Assembly (NCBI GenBank): GCA_964481385.1 | Contig: CAYZTN010000056.1 | Span: forward strand, 1 to 7,376 | Origin: UMGS1649 sp964481385 | Lineage (GTDB): Bacteria; Bacillota; Clostridia; TANB77; CAG-465 | Reading direction: 5' to 3' | DNA: 7,376 nt | In this document: positions 1 to 5,891 of the stretch, piece after piece | Layout: the number at the start of each line of letters is the position of its first letter | How positions within the stretch are numbered: the first letter of the stretch is position 1 | Translations under genes and position numbers: made by a program | Notes under the pieces: generated by a model | Seen by the model: only the letters and a program-made list of their open reading frames with translations | What the model was told of the DNA's origin: nothing | The model's database searches: none

Positions 1-17
1 GATGCCTTATAGGCATC
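1..17. repeat. Short perfect hairpin (7-bp stem)
   Basis: GATGCCT and AGGCATC form a perfect 7-bp stem around a 3-base TAT loop. It lies at the window edge, just left of a second hairpin. No T tract follows on the plus strand (AATAAAAACC). Its role cannot be judged without the sequence to the left. Confidence 0.5.
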
Positions 18-46
18 AATAAAAACCACCGGCTAAGCCGGTGGAT
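17..46 (-). terminator. Intrinsic terminator reading leftward
   Basis: CCACCGGC (26-33) and GCCGGTGG (37-44) make a perfect, GC-rich 8-bp stem with a TAA loop. On the minus strand it is followed directly by TTTTTATTG (25 to 17), which is the form of a Rho-independent terminator. On the plus strand the tail is only ATATTTATTAT, so termination in that direction would be weaker. No leftward gene ends immediately upstream. The nearest is the XRE-type gene ending at 823, so this may be that gene's original terminator, now separated from it by the intron (inference). Confidence 0.65.
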
Positions 47-375
47 ATTTATTATGTGCGACAGGCATGTCGCTTAACTAATCGGTGAAAGTCCGTAGCG
101 GAGGTATATATCGCTAACCGCATAGAGAAACACAAGCTAACCATCGTGAGGTGGAAGTGGAGGAAGTGTGTATCAAAATCATGGCTCGATGAACAAAAAC
201 TTAATACAAGGCTGTATAAGAGGGTAAGGCTACATTACAAGTCAAAGCCCAAAGGATATACGTAACCTTATGCAGTAAATTAAGCGGGTAAATGAGGAAA
301 GTTAAGAGGCTTACCCTGTGAGGTCTTGTGAACATAGAATAGCTAGGAAACGACGAGGAGTACATAAAGTGAAAT

Positions 376-498
376 ATGGTCGAAAAAGTTTTATCACAAG
401 AAGTCAGCAGAAGTCATAGTAGTAATATAAATATTATGAAGGACAGAACAATTTGTAGTGTTTTCACTACCGAGAATTTAGTGATAGATAATAGTTAG
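376..498 (+). pseudogene. Possible 40-codon remnant of the intron-encoded protein
   Basis: An ATG-initiated frame of 40 codons runs through the domain IV region and begins MVEKVLSQEVSRSHSSN. It is in phase with the GAAGTCAGCAG stretch, which in ORF-bearing bacterial introns lies around the start of the maturase reading frame. It stops at TAG (496-498) and shows none of the reverse transcriptase blocks (no YADD motif, no RT palm or maturase domain X). It may be the leftover beginning of a deleted maturase gene, or just RNA structure that happens to be open. I see no clear ribosome binding site before it. Confidence 0.25.
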
Positions 499-595
499 AA
501 TGTGTTAATGAGGAGAGTATGAGCGTATCTTAAGATGGTTACTCAAAATTAAATGTTTTATCTATCTACGGAAAGGAAAAGAGAAAAAAAGAAGA

Positions 596-653
596 GGTCT
601 AGTATTTCTACTAGACCAATATGAAAAGGTTCATATTTAATATAAATTGAACC
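596..653 (+). repeat. Two hairpins just upstream of domain V in the intron
   Basis: GGTCTAGT (596-603) pairs perfectly with ACTAGACC (610-617) around a 6-base loop. GGTTCA (628-633) pairs with TGAACC (648-653), and the stem continues as ATTT/AAAT after one bulged T. The second hairpin uses the GAACC that should form the base of the domain V 5' strand, so it competes with normal domain V folding. The first probably represents the 3' side of a shrunken domain IV. Confidence 0.5.
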
Positions 654-690
654 GCCGTATGCTGAACGGCACGTACTCGTGTGCAATGCT

Positions 691-822
691 GTCAACTTAA
701 AAAAATTCTGTTTTTATAATAACATAATTTTTCAAGCTGATAGCTTCATTTTATTTTTAACGTATACCACCCTTACCCCAAAAACACAGTAACACTTAGT
801 TTACATATTATTTCTGTAAAGT
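691..822. other. Gene-free AT-rich spacer
   Basis: This stretch lies between the decayed intron end and the stop codon of the XRE-type gene. It holds poly-A and poly-T runs and no open frame with a ribosome binding site on either strand. I see no clear terminator for the leftward gene immediately after its stop codon at 823, which fits the idea that its terminator lies farther left. Confidence 0.5.
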
Positions 823-1050
823 TTAAATTATTTCTTCTTTGTTATTTTCACTTTTTTCAATTTTAAAGATATCATTCGGTGTACACTCAAGTACATCACA
901 AAGCTTTTCTAGTGTTTCAAATTTCATACCTTTTGTATTGTTGTTCATCACGTCGCTTATAGCCTGGTAACTGCACCCCATTTCTTTAATTAACCAGTAT
1001 TTAGTTCTTTTTTTCTCTTTTAAAAGTTCCTTTACATTTATATATAGCAT
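823..1050 (-). CDS. Small XRE/Cro-type helix-turn-helix regulator
   Basis: This 75-residue protein is almost entirely one Cro/CI-type DNA-binding domain. The helix-turn-helix spans about residues 17-37 (KYWLIKEM, turn, SYQAISDVMN). It is followed by TLEKLCDVLECTPNDIF (46-62), the conserved closing helices of this family. A charged tail (KSENNKEEII) ends the protein. The frame is open to a TTG at 1080, but the ATG at 1050 is preferred because AGGTG lies 7 bases before it. It probably acts as a dimeric repressor; its target is unknown. It is divergent from the SpoIID-domain gene and shares its upstream region, so either that region or its own promoter is a plausible operator (inference). Similar small regulators also occur in mobile elements, and the neighbouring intron shows that this end of the window has received insertions. 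Confidence 0.85.
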   Translation of the reverse strand: MLYINVKELLKEKKRTKYWLIKEMGCSYQAISDVMNNNTKGMKFETLEKLCDVLECTPNDIFKIEKSENNKEEII

Positions 1051-1154
1051 TTCAATACACCTCATGAGTATTTTATACAAAACTAAAATACAATTTAACT
1101 ACTCTTTACAATAGCTAATCTACACATCAATTATATATCATTAAAATAATATGT

Positions 1155-1173
1155 TTTGTCGAACTTTGTCGCA
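1155..1173 (+). promoter_or_regulatory. Tandem Spo0A boxes (one perfect, one imperfect)
   Basis: TTTGTCGAA at 1155-1163 contains the exact Spo0A-box core TGTCGAA. TTTGTCGCA at 1165-1173 is a near copy starting 10 bp later. A 10-bp step is one helical turn, the usual arrangement for the two halves of a Spo0A dimer site. The pair lies about 42-60 bp before the start point expected from the TATACT at 1203-1208, which is where activating Spo0A sites normally sit. The same position could also affect the divergent XRE-type gene. Spo0A control itself is inferred. Confidence 0.6.
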
Positions 1174-1180
1174 CATCAAA

Positions 1181-1210
1181 AAATATTAATAAATATTAAA
1201 ATTATACTCA
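1181..1210 (+). promoter_or_regulatory. Candidate promoter of the spoIID-like gene
   Basis: TATACT (1203-1208) is a good sigma-A -10 hexamer, but the matching -35 position (AAAATA, 1180-1185) is poor. That is typical of promoters needing an activator, here possibly Spo0A. The alternative reading is a sigma-E promoter, AAATATT (1181-1187) with TATACTCA (1203-1210) 15 bp apart. Sigma-E drives spoIID in Bacillus subtilis. The -10 matches the sigma-E consensus CATACAAT only partly. I cannot choose between the two by eye. Confidence 0.35.
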
Positions 1211-1231
1211 AAATATATTTAGGTGATTAAA

Positions 1232-2608
1232 TTGCAAATAGAGCATAAACAAATTGTTGATAGTGGAAATACTGTAATATATATAAATGTATATACTGAT
1301 GACAAGTATGAATTTGGAAAAGAAAACTTTGAAAAATCCAAGGCAAATAAGAGTGTTAAAAATAGAATATTAGATTATGTGAAAGGAAATGTTAGCTTAA
1401 TACAAGGAGCAATTATTGTAATTGCCATAAATGGCATGGTTGTTGGAGCTTTATCTTTAGATAGACAGGAGCAAATTGGAAAAGTTGATAGTGGTACTGA
1501 AATATCACAAGAAATTGAAAAAAACGTACAGGAAAGTAGCGAAGAAGATAATGAAAAAAATAATGACGAAATAAATACTAATATGTCCTCTGCGACCGAT
1601 GTAGATAAAGTTGAAAATGATGTAATGGAAAATAAAAAAGAAATTCAAGTTGCAACTAATGAAGTTAAATTTGAAAAAAAAGATACTATAGCTGTAAGCA
1701 AAACAGAAAATGCAAACAAAACAAATACTGTATCTAATATCACAGTTATACCAAAAGTAGATACAAATACGACTCAAACTCAAACATCTATTATATCTAA
1801 AGAAGAAAGTTCAGTATCAAAATATTATATAAAATTAAATAGTGGTGGAAACGTTCAAAGTATAAAACTTGAAGAGTATATTGTGGGAGTTGTTGCAGCA
1901 GAAATGCCAGCATCTTTTAACACGGAAGCTTTAAAAGCACAAGCGATAGCCGCGAGAACGTATGCTGTGAAAAAAACTAGTCAAGGCAAGGTACTTGTAA
2001 ATTCAACGGCTGATCAGGTGTATAAAACTACTGCACAAATGAAAAGTACATGGGGAAGTCAGTACAATTATTATTATAATAGGGTAAAAAATGCTGTAGA
2101 TGAAACAAGAGGCTTGGTGCTTAAATTTAACGGAGAATATATAGATGCACAGTATTCGGCTATGACTAACGGTAAAACAGAGCTTCCAGAGTACGTTTGG
2201 AGCTTTTCAAGGCCATATTTGCAGTGTGTAAGTAGTAGTTGGGACGAGAAAGTAAAAAATTTTAAAGTTACAAAAAATTTTTCATATGATACCGTCAGTA
2301 AAGCGCTTGGACAAAACATTTCTAAAGATACTATAATAGATGTTTTAAAAAGAACAGTAAGTGATAGGGTAGAAACAATTAAGATAGGAGATAGAATTTA
2401 TACAGGAGTGGAGGTAAGAAGTAGTTTGGGACTAAGATCAACAGATTTTGATATTGAACTTGGTGATACTGTAAATATAACTACAAAGGGATATGGACAT
2501 GGCGTAGGTATGAGTCAATATGGTGCAAATGTTGCAGCAAATGAAGGATATACCTATTCACAAATTCTAGCACACTATTATGTTGGAACTGTTATAACGA
2601 ATATCTGA
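1232..2608 (+). CDS. spoIID: SpoIID/LytB-domain membrane-anchored peptidoglycan lytic transglycosylase
   Basis: SpoIID cleaves glycan strands after SpoIIP has removed their stem peptides, driving engulfment of the forespore. This 458-residue protein has three parts. Residues 1-53 are hydrophilic and presumably cytoplasmic; 54-76 form one membrane segment (VSLIQGAIIVIAINGMVVGA); 77-196 are a low-complexity linker rich in Glu, Lys, Asn and Thr. The SpoIID domain fills 197-458. Its signatures are clear: LEEYIVGVVAAEMP with the presumed catalytic Glu224, EALKAQAIAARTYA (232-245), and GYGHGVGMSQYGA near the end (420-432). The usual YHSxSGGxTE block reads YSAMTNGKTE (308-317), so the His and one Gly are changed. 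The TTG start is chosen because AGGTGATT lies 5 bases before it; an in-frame GTG at 1223 would overlap that site. It is a single gene, not next to spoIIQ or murA as spoIID usually is, so it could be a SpoIID-like paralogue rather than the engulfment enzyme. Confidence 0.85.
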   Translation: MQIEHKQIVDSGNTVIYINVYTDDKYEFGKENFEKSKANKSVKNRILDYVKGNVSLIQGAIIVIAINGMVVGALSLDRQEQIGKVDSGTEISQEIEKNVQESSEEDNEKNNDEINTNMSSATDVDKVENDVMENKKEIQVATNEVKFEKKDTIAVSKTENANKTNTVSNITVIPKVDTNTTQTQTSIISKEESSVSKYYIKLNSGGNVQSIKLEEYIVGVVAAEMPASFNTEALKAQAIAARTYAVKKTSQGKVLVNSTADQVYKTTAQMKSTWGSQYNYYYNRVKNAVDETRGLVLKFNGEYIDAQYSAMTNGKTELPEYVWSFSRPYLQCVSSSWDEKVKNFKVTKNFSYDTVSKALGQNISKDTIIDVLKRTVSDRVETIKIGDRIYTGVEVRSSLGLRSTDFDIELGDTVNITTKGYGHGVGMSQYGANVAANEGYTYSQILAHYYVGTVITNI

Positions 2609-2643
2609 TAAAAAACTAGTCATTAGCTAGTTTTTTATCAGAT
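2603..2643. terminator. Bidirectional intrinsic terminator shared by convergent transcripts
   Basis: A perfect 17-bp inverted repeat (2603-2619 and 2627-2643) surrounds a 7-base loop. The ACTAG/CTAGT core is flanked by A6 on the left and T6 on the right, so each direction gives a hairpin with a T run in its 3' arm. The TGA stop of the SpoIID gene (2606-2608) and the TAG stop of the PAP2 gene (2629-2627, minus strand) both lie inside the stem. It closes the spoIID transcript and the leftward lipid operon. Confidence 0.9.
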
Positions 2644-3292
2644 TGCATAAGTGTCTATGTAATTTCTCTGTTATTTTATATAATTTGAACTTCTTGCATA
2701 TTACGTGTGAAATAAAAACTAAAATGATAGAAGCCAATATATCATATATTACATGTTGTTTTATATACAAAGTAGAGATCGTTATTACCAGTGACCATAT
2801 AGTTATTAAAATTCGTATATTAGGTTTTAACTCTTTAATGTTTATTGTGTAAAGTATGAATAGAAAACATAAAGCACAGTGCATACTAGGTAAACAACAA
2901 ACAGGCGGTGCGTCCATGCTAAAAACTAAATGTGTGACATATGTTGTAAAGTCATCTATAATTACTTCAGGGCGGTTTACTGTAGTAGGAAATATAACAA
3001 ATATTATAAAAGCAGTAATTATAGCAAAAATAGATGTTGCAGTATAACTATAAAAGTTTTGAGGCTTATTAATATATATAATGATAGGTACCAAAAATAA
3101 CATTAAATACCAAGATATATATGGGTATATAAATGCGGTGATGAAAGGTATTTTGTTATCTAGTTCTGATTTAAGCATAGTCGGAGTACCGCCTAAAAAT
3201 CTTGCTGTTTCATATATTAAGGTTTCTATTGCAATCAGACATAAAATCATGATAACTGTTACAATTATAGATTTAGATATTCGTATTTTCAT
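2627..3292 (-). CDS. PAP2-superfamily membrane phosphatase
   Basis: This 221-residue integral membrane protein has about six hydrophobic segments. PAP2 enzymes remove phosphate from lipid phosphates such as phosphatidate, phosphatidylglycerophosphate or undecaprenyl diphosphate. The motifs appear in order: FPTTVNRP (101-108) for the first block, LPSMH (134-138) for the second, and STLYIKQHVIYD (173-184) for the third, with His138, His180 and Asp184 as expected catalytic residues. The Lys of the classical KX6RP and the Arg of SRX5HX3D are absent (Ile100 and Thr174). The ST...KQH form seems to mark a distinct subfamily rather than a dead enzyme. It is the last gene of the operon and overlaps psd by 20 bases, with AGGATAGGA before its ATG. 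The neighbours suggest a lipid substrate, but which one cannot be read from sequence. Confidence 0.85.
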   Translation of the reverse strand: MKIRISKSIIVTVIMILCLIAIETLIYETARFLGGTPTMLKSELDNKIPFITAFIYPYISWYLMLFLVPIIIYINKPQNFYSYTATSIFAIITAFIIFVIFPTTVNRPEVIIDDFTTYVTHLVFSMDAPPVCCLPSMHCALCFLFILYTINIKELKPNIRILITIWSLVITISTLYIKQHVIYDILASIILVFISHVICKKFKLYKITEKLHRHLCNLIKN

Positions 3293-4127
3293 TTTTTCCT
3301 ATCCTTTCACCATATTTTACACAAGTTTCAAGACCTTTTTGTGTATTGTCTAAAATTTCATTATCTATTACTATACTGCTTGGCACAATTAAGCAAATTG
3401 TAGAGCCACCAAATTCAAAATAACCTTTTTCTTCCCCTTTTTTAAATGTATAATTTTCATGTAAGTTTTTAATTTTTCCAACAAGCAAAGCACCAACTTC
3501 TACTTGAACAATATCTCCGAAGTGTTTTGTATGTAGCACAGTATACTCCCTGCAATTTTCTTTATATATATTGTATCTTTTAAGTGCAACAGGCTGAACA
3601 GTATGTAGTACTCCTTTTATATATGTGTTTCTTTCTTGGTAACCGTCATCTATGTAGCAATATCTGTGATAATCGTCAATAGATAACCTAAATATTAAAA
3701 GAGTACCGCCTATATAAGACGAAGCAAGTTCAGAGTTTTGTAGTAAGTCGGAGATTGTGTACATACTTCCTTTTATTTTAAATGTAGAGCTTTCGTCTAT
3801 TTTGTACGCTGTAAGCTTTGAATCACAAGGGGATATAAACTCAAGTGATGTGCTAGCTATATTTCTTTTTTCAGGCAGTATTTTTCTTGTAAAGAATTCG
3901 TTATATGACGCATATTTAACGTTTTCAAATTCGCTCATGTTTATGTTATTCTTTAAGATAAATTTTTTAATCATTGGAATAGATAATTTAGAATTCATAA
4001 AAGCTCCCACTATTTTAGATATAGCCGGAAGTGTAAGTATTTTTAAAATACATCTTCCAAACATTGTATCATATATAAAATGTAGAGAGCCTCTAGGATT
4101 TTCGTCTATTTTTACAGTATTTCTCAT
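3273..4127 (-). CDS. psd: Phosphatidylserine decarboxylase proenzyme
   Basis: Psd converts phosphatidylserine to phosphatidylethanolamine at the membrane, using a pyruvoyl group made by self-cleavage. The 284-residue proenzyme has all expected marks: YNEFFTRKI (75-83), SPCDSK with Asp102, DDYHRYCY with His154, HTVQPVA (175-181), VEVGALLVGKI (209-219) and FGGST (239-243). Cleavage between Gly241 and Ser242 would give a beta chain of about 241 residues and an alpha chain of about 43 whose Ser242 becomes pyruvoyl. GGST replaces the LGST of the Escherichia coli enzyme. Its ATG overlaps the pssA stop as ATGA, and I see no good ribosome binding site before it, so translation is probably coupled to pssA. 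Length and motifs indicate an intact enzyme. Confidence 0.96.
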   Translation of the reverse strand: MRNTVKIDENPRGSLHFIYDTMFGRCILKILTLPAISKIVGAFMNSKLSIPMIKKFILKNNINMSEFENVKYASYNEFFTRKILPEKRNIASTSLEFISPCDSKLTAYKIDESSTFKIKGSMYTISDLLQNSELASSYIGGTLLIFRLSIDDYHRYCYIDDGYQERNTYIKGVLHTVQPVALKRYNIYKENCREYTVLHTKHFGDIVQVEVGALLVGKIKNLHENYTFKKGEEKGYFEFGGSTICLIVPSSIVIDNEILDNTQKGLETCVKYGERIGKNENTNI

Positions 4128-4738
4128 GTTAACAGTAATATAACCAGTTCTATTATTCCAATAATTAAAACTGCTATCATGCCTTTTAATTTAAGCTTTT
4201 TAATCTTAAACTTAGAGATAAATGCGATAGCTGTAACAAGTAACACGGTTGCATAAAGCAAATAAAATTTATCTTTTAAGAATAACACAAATATATATGT
4301 TAAAGGAATTATTAAAGCAGAGCTTGTAACAGGCAGTCCTAAATATTCCTTTCTAACTTCTGTTGTAGTTTCTTGGCGCTCTTCTTCTGTAACATTAAAG
4401 TATGCTAAGCGGATTAGAGCAGCTAAAACATAAATAACTAAAATTATGTAAAAGTACCAAGTATTAAGACCAACGGCGTGTCCAATCATTGCAGGTAGTA
4501 CACCAAAACATACAAGGTCGGACAAAGAGTCGAGCTCAATTCCAAACTGTTTTTCTTGTTTTGTTCTGTCTTTTTTAGTACGAGCAACAAGCCCATCAAA
4601 CATATCGAAAAATCCTGCAAGTAGTAAACAAAATATTGCTAAAGTAATTTTCCCATGAGTTGCAGATATTATTCCCATCATACCAGACGTAAGCCCTAAG
4701 TATGTAAGTATGACAGTATAGTTATAAAATCCAATCAT
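4124..4738 (-). CDS. pssA: CDP-diacylglycerol--serine O-phosphatidyltransferase
   Basis: PssA joins CDP-diacylglycerol and L-serine to give phosphatidylserine and CMP, supplying Psd encoded next. The 204-residue protein is a multi-helix membrane enzyme of the CDP-alcohol phosphatidyltransferase family. The signature is DGLVAR (48-53), then Gly66, Asp70 and Asp74 (GIELDSLSD), followed by LVCFGVLPA. The gap between AR and G is 12 residues, against about 8 in the textbook motif; the insert TKKDRTKQEKQF looks like a clostridial form of the loop. IRLAYFNV (109-116) and YLGLPVTSSA (132-141) also fit PssA rather than PgsA. AGGAGG (4749-4754) stands 10 bases before the ATG, inside the end of the preceding gene, which stops 2 bases earlier. 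It is the second gene of the operon. Confidence 0.95.
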   Translation of the reverse strand: MIGFYNYTVILTYLGLTSGMMGIISATHGKITLAIFCLLLAGFFDMFDGLVARTKKDRTKQEKQFGIELDSLSDLVCFGVLPAMIGHAVGLNTWYFYIILVIYVLAALIRLAYFNVTEEERQETTTEVRKEYLGLPVTSSALIIPLTYIFVLFLKDKFYLLYATVLLVTAIAFISKFKIKKLKLKGMIAVLIIGIIELVILLLT

Positions 4739-4740
4739 TA

Positions 4741-5790
4741 TTAAATTTCCTCCTTTTGTACATTTTTCTTTTCAAATATTGTCACTCTCATGTGGTTTAT
4801 AAGAACAACGGTGCCAGATAATATTAAGCAAAAATAATAACTAAAAAGTCTTGTTAAAAGTACAGAAGCTGTAAGCATATTTTCACCATAAACTGGTAGA
4901 TATATTCTTAACATCATAACCTCTGTAATTCCCATTCCACCAGGGAAAGGAAGTGAGTCTATTGCTATTGAAATTATTACTTGAATTGCTAAAAAGTCTA
5001 AGTATGAAAAGCCTGTAAGCCCAAATGCTAAATATACGACGTATCCTATAGAAAACATACATAATCTTTGAAGCAAGGTTAACCCTAAAACTTTAAATGT
5101 AAGTGCAGGATGCTTTTTTAAATACGTTGCACCTTTTTTAAAGTCTGCCATATAGTCATCCATTTTCTTTATTGTTTCTTCAGTATTCTTTTTCAAATGT
5201 AGTTTACCAAGTAGGTTTACAAGCCAAATAACAAACTTTTTAACTTTTCTTTTAGATTTCATTATTAAAAAGCAACCAACAATTATTACTAAATTAACAA
5301 TAAAACCAAAAGCTAAAAATATGTTAAACAGCACACCATTATGAAAAGCAATTCCAGGTTTTAGTATCATACACAAAACTCCTAAAACTAGCAAAACAAT
5401 TTTAAATGTATAAGTGTTTAGTATAAGAGCTATTGTAGACTTAGTAACTGGAATACCGTCTTTTGCCATGTAATATGACTGAAAAGGTTGACCGCCAGTA
5501 GATGATGGTGTTATTGCTGAAAAGTAATACTCAATACACGAATATGCAAAACACTTAGCAAGAGATGTTTTTTGTTTAAGCGATTTGAAAGTTACTAGTA
5601 AGTAAAGACCTTCAAACAATAGATATAGCACAATTAAAAGCGCACATATAAGCAAAAAGTTTGCATTTACCGATGTAGCAACCGATATAACTGAAGATAT
5701 ATCATTGTCTTTAAATAATATGTATATAGTTAGTGCAAGCATTAGTACGAAAAGCGCAATGCTTAACACGAGTTTTTTATTTTTTTCCAT
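4741..5790 (-). CDS. Flippase-like membrane protein (LPG synthase TM-region / YbhN family)
   Basis: This 349-residue protein has about eight hydrophobic segments and matches the lysylphosphatidylglycerol synthase transmembrane region, the N-terminal half of MprF that moves lipids across the membrane. The family landmarks are TPSSTGGQPFQ (94-104) and IDSLPFPGGMGITE (277-290). The C-terminal aminoacyl-transferase domain of MprF is missing, so it should not make lysyl-lipid itself. A charged cytoplasmic loop lies at about 178-230. It starts with an ATG 5 bases after GGGGGA and is the first gene of the lipid operon. Being encoded with PssA and Psd suggests that it handles phosphatidylserine, phosphatidylethanolamine or a derived lipid (inference). 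Substrate and direction of transport are unknown. Confidence 0.88.
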   Translation of the reverse strand: MEKNKKLVLSIALFVLMLALTIYILFKDNDISSVISVATSVNANFLLICALLIVLYLLFEGLYLLVTFKSLKQKTSLAKCFAYSCIEYYFSAITPSSTGGQPFQSYYMAKDGIPVTKSTIALILNTYTFKIVLLVLGVLCMILKPGIAFHNGVLFNIFLAFGFIVNLVIIVGCFLIMKSKRKVKKFVIWLVNLLGKLHLKKNTEETIKKMDDYMADFKKGATYLKKHPALTFKVLGLTLLQRLCMFSIGYVVYLAFGLTGFSYLDFLAIQVIISIAIDSLPFPGGMGITEVMMLRIYLPVYGENMLTASVLLTRLFSYYFCLILSGTVVLINHMRVTIFEKKNVQKEEI

Positions 5791-5825
5791 TTTTTCCCCC
5801 GAAACTTAAAATGTTTCTAACGACA

Positions 5826-5854
5826 ATTTTACACTTAAATACTTTGTGTGTCAA
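5826..5854 (-). promoter_or_regulatory. Sigma-A promoter of the lipid operon
   Basis: On the minus strand a perfect -35 TTGACA (5854-5849) and a -10 TAAAAT (5831-5826) are separated by exactly 17 bp. The -10 ends 35 bases before the ATG at 5790, giving a leader of about 30 bases. A second TTGACA lies 20 bp upstream (5874-5869) without an obvious -10. No operator is evident, so constitutive housekeeping expression is likely. Confidence 0.8.
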
Positions 5855-5891
5855 GTTAAATCAAAAATTGTCAAAATATGTTATGTGTGCG

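Larger units (their letters stand above)
56..690 (+). ncRNA. Group II intron RNA, ORF-less and probably degenerate
   Basis: The 5' end GTGCG matches the group II consensus. It is followed by CGACAGGCATGTCG, a hairpin typical of the start of domain I, and by the conserved-looking GGTGAAAGTCC near 84-94. The stretch GAAGTCAGCAGAAGTCATAG (400-419) resembles the region that precedes or opens the intron-encoded protein in domain IV of bacterial introns. A domain V-like element lies at about 649-676: GAACCGCCGTATGC, a GAAC loop, then GGCACGTAC. Its 3' strand should continue with a complement of ACCGCC (something like GGTGGT) but reads TCGTGT, so the lower helix cannot close. No convincing domain VI with a bulged A and no clear 3' splice site follow, so the 3' limit given is approximate. 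No reverse transcriptase/maturase frame exists between the domains. Subclass (IIA/IIB/IIC) is not assigned. Confidence 0.8.
1051..1231. promoter_or_regulatory. Divergent intergenic region between XRE-type gene and spoIID-like gene
   Basis: This very AT-rich spacer must hold promoters for both flanking genes. It contains the Spo0A-box pair at 1155-1173, a TATACT at 1203-1208 that could be a -10 for the rightward gene, and AGGTGATT at 1221-1228 as the ribosome binding site for the rightward TTG start. I could not identify a convincing -35/-10 pair for the leftward XRE-type gene. Confidence 0.55.

Noticed and set aside
56..690. Reading the left-end RNA as a riboswitch or a CRISPR-like array
   Set aside because: There are no regular repeats and spacers. 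The GTGCG start, GGTGAAAGTCC and the domain V-like hairpin fit a group II intron much better.
1505..1783. Open frame on the minus strand inside the SpoIID linker
   Set aside because: It is the mirror of the Glu/Lys/Asn-rich linker codons (Phe/Ile/Tyr-rich), with no ribosome binding site. The plus-strand gene is clear.
2643..3353. Plus-strand frames opposite the PAP2 gene
   Set aside because: These are shadows of a membrane protein gene with intact family motifs on the minus strand.
5869..5874. Second TTGACA as an additional operon promoter
   Set aside because: The sequence 17 bp downstream (ACACAA) does not resemble a -10 box.
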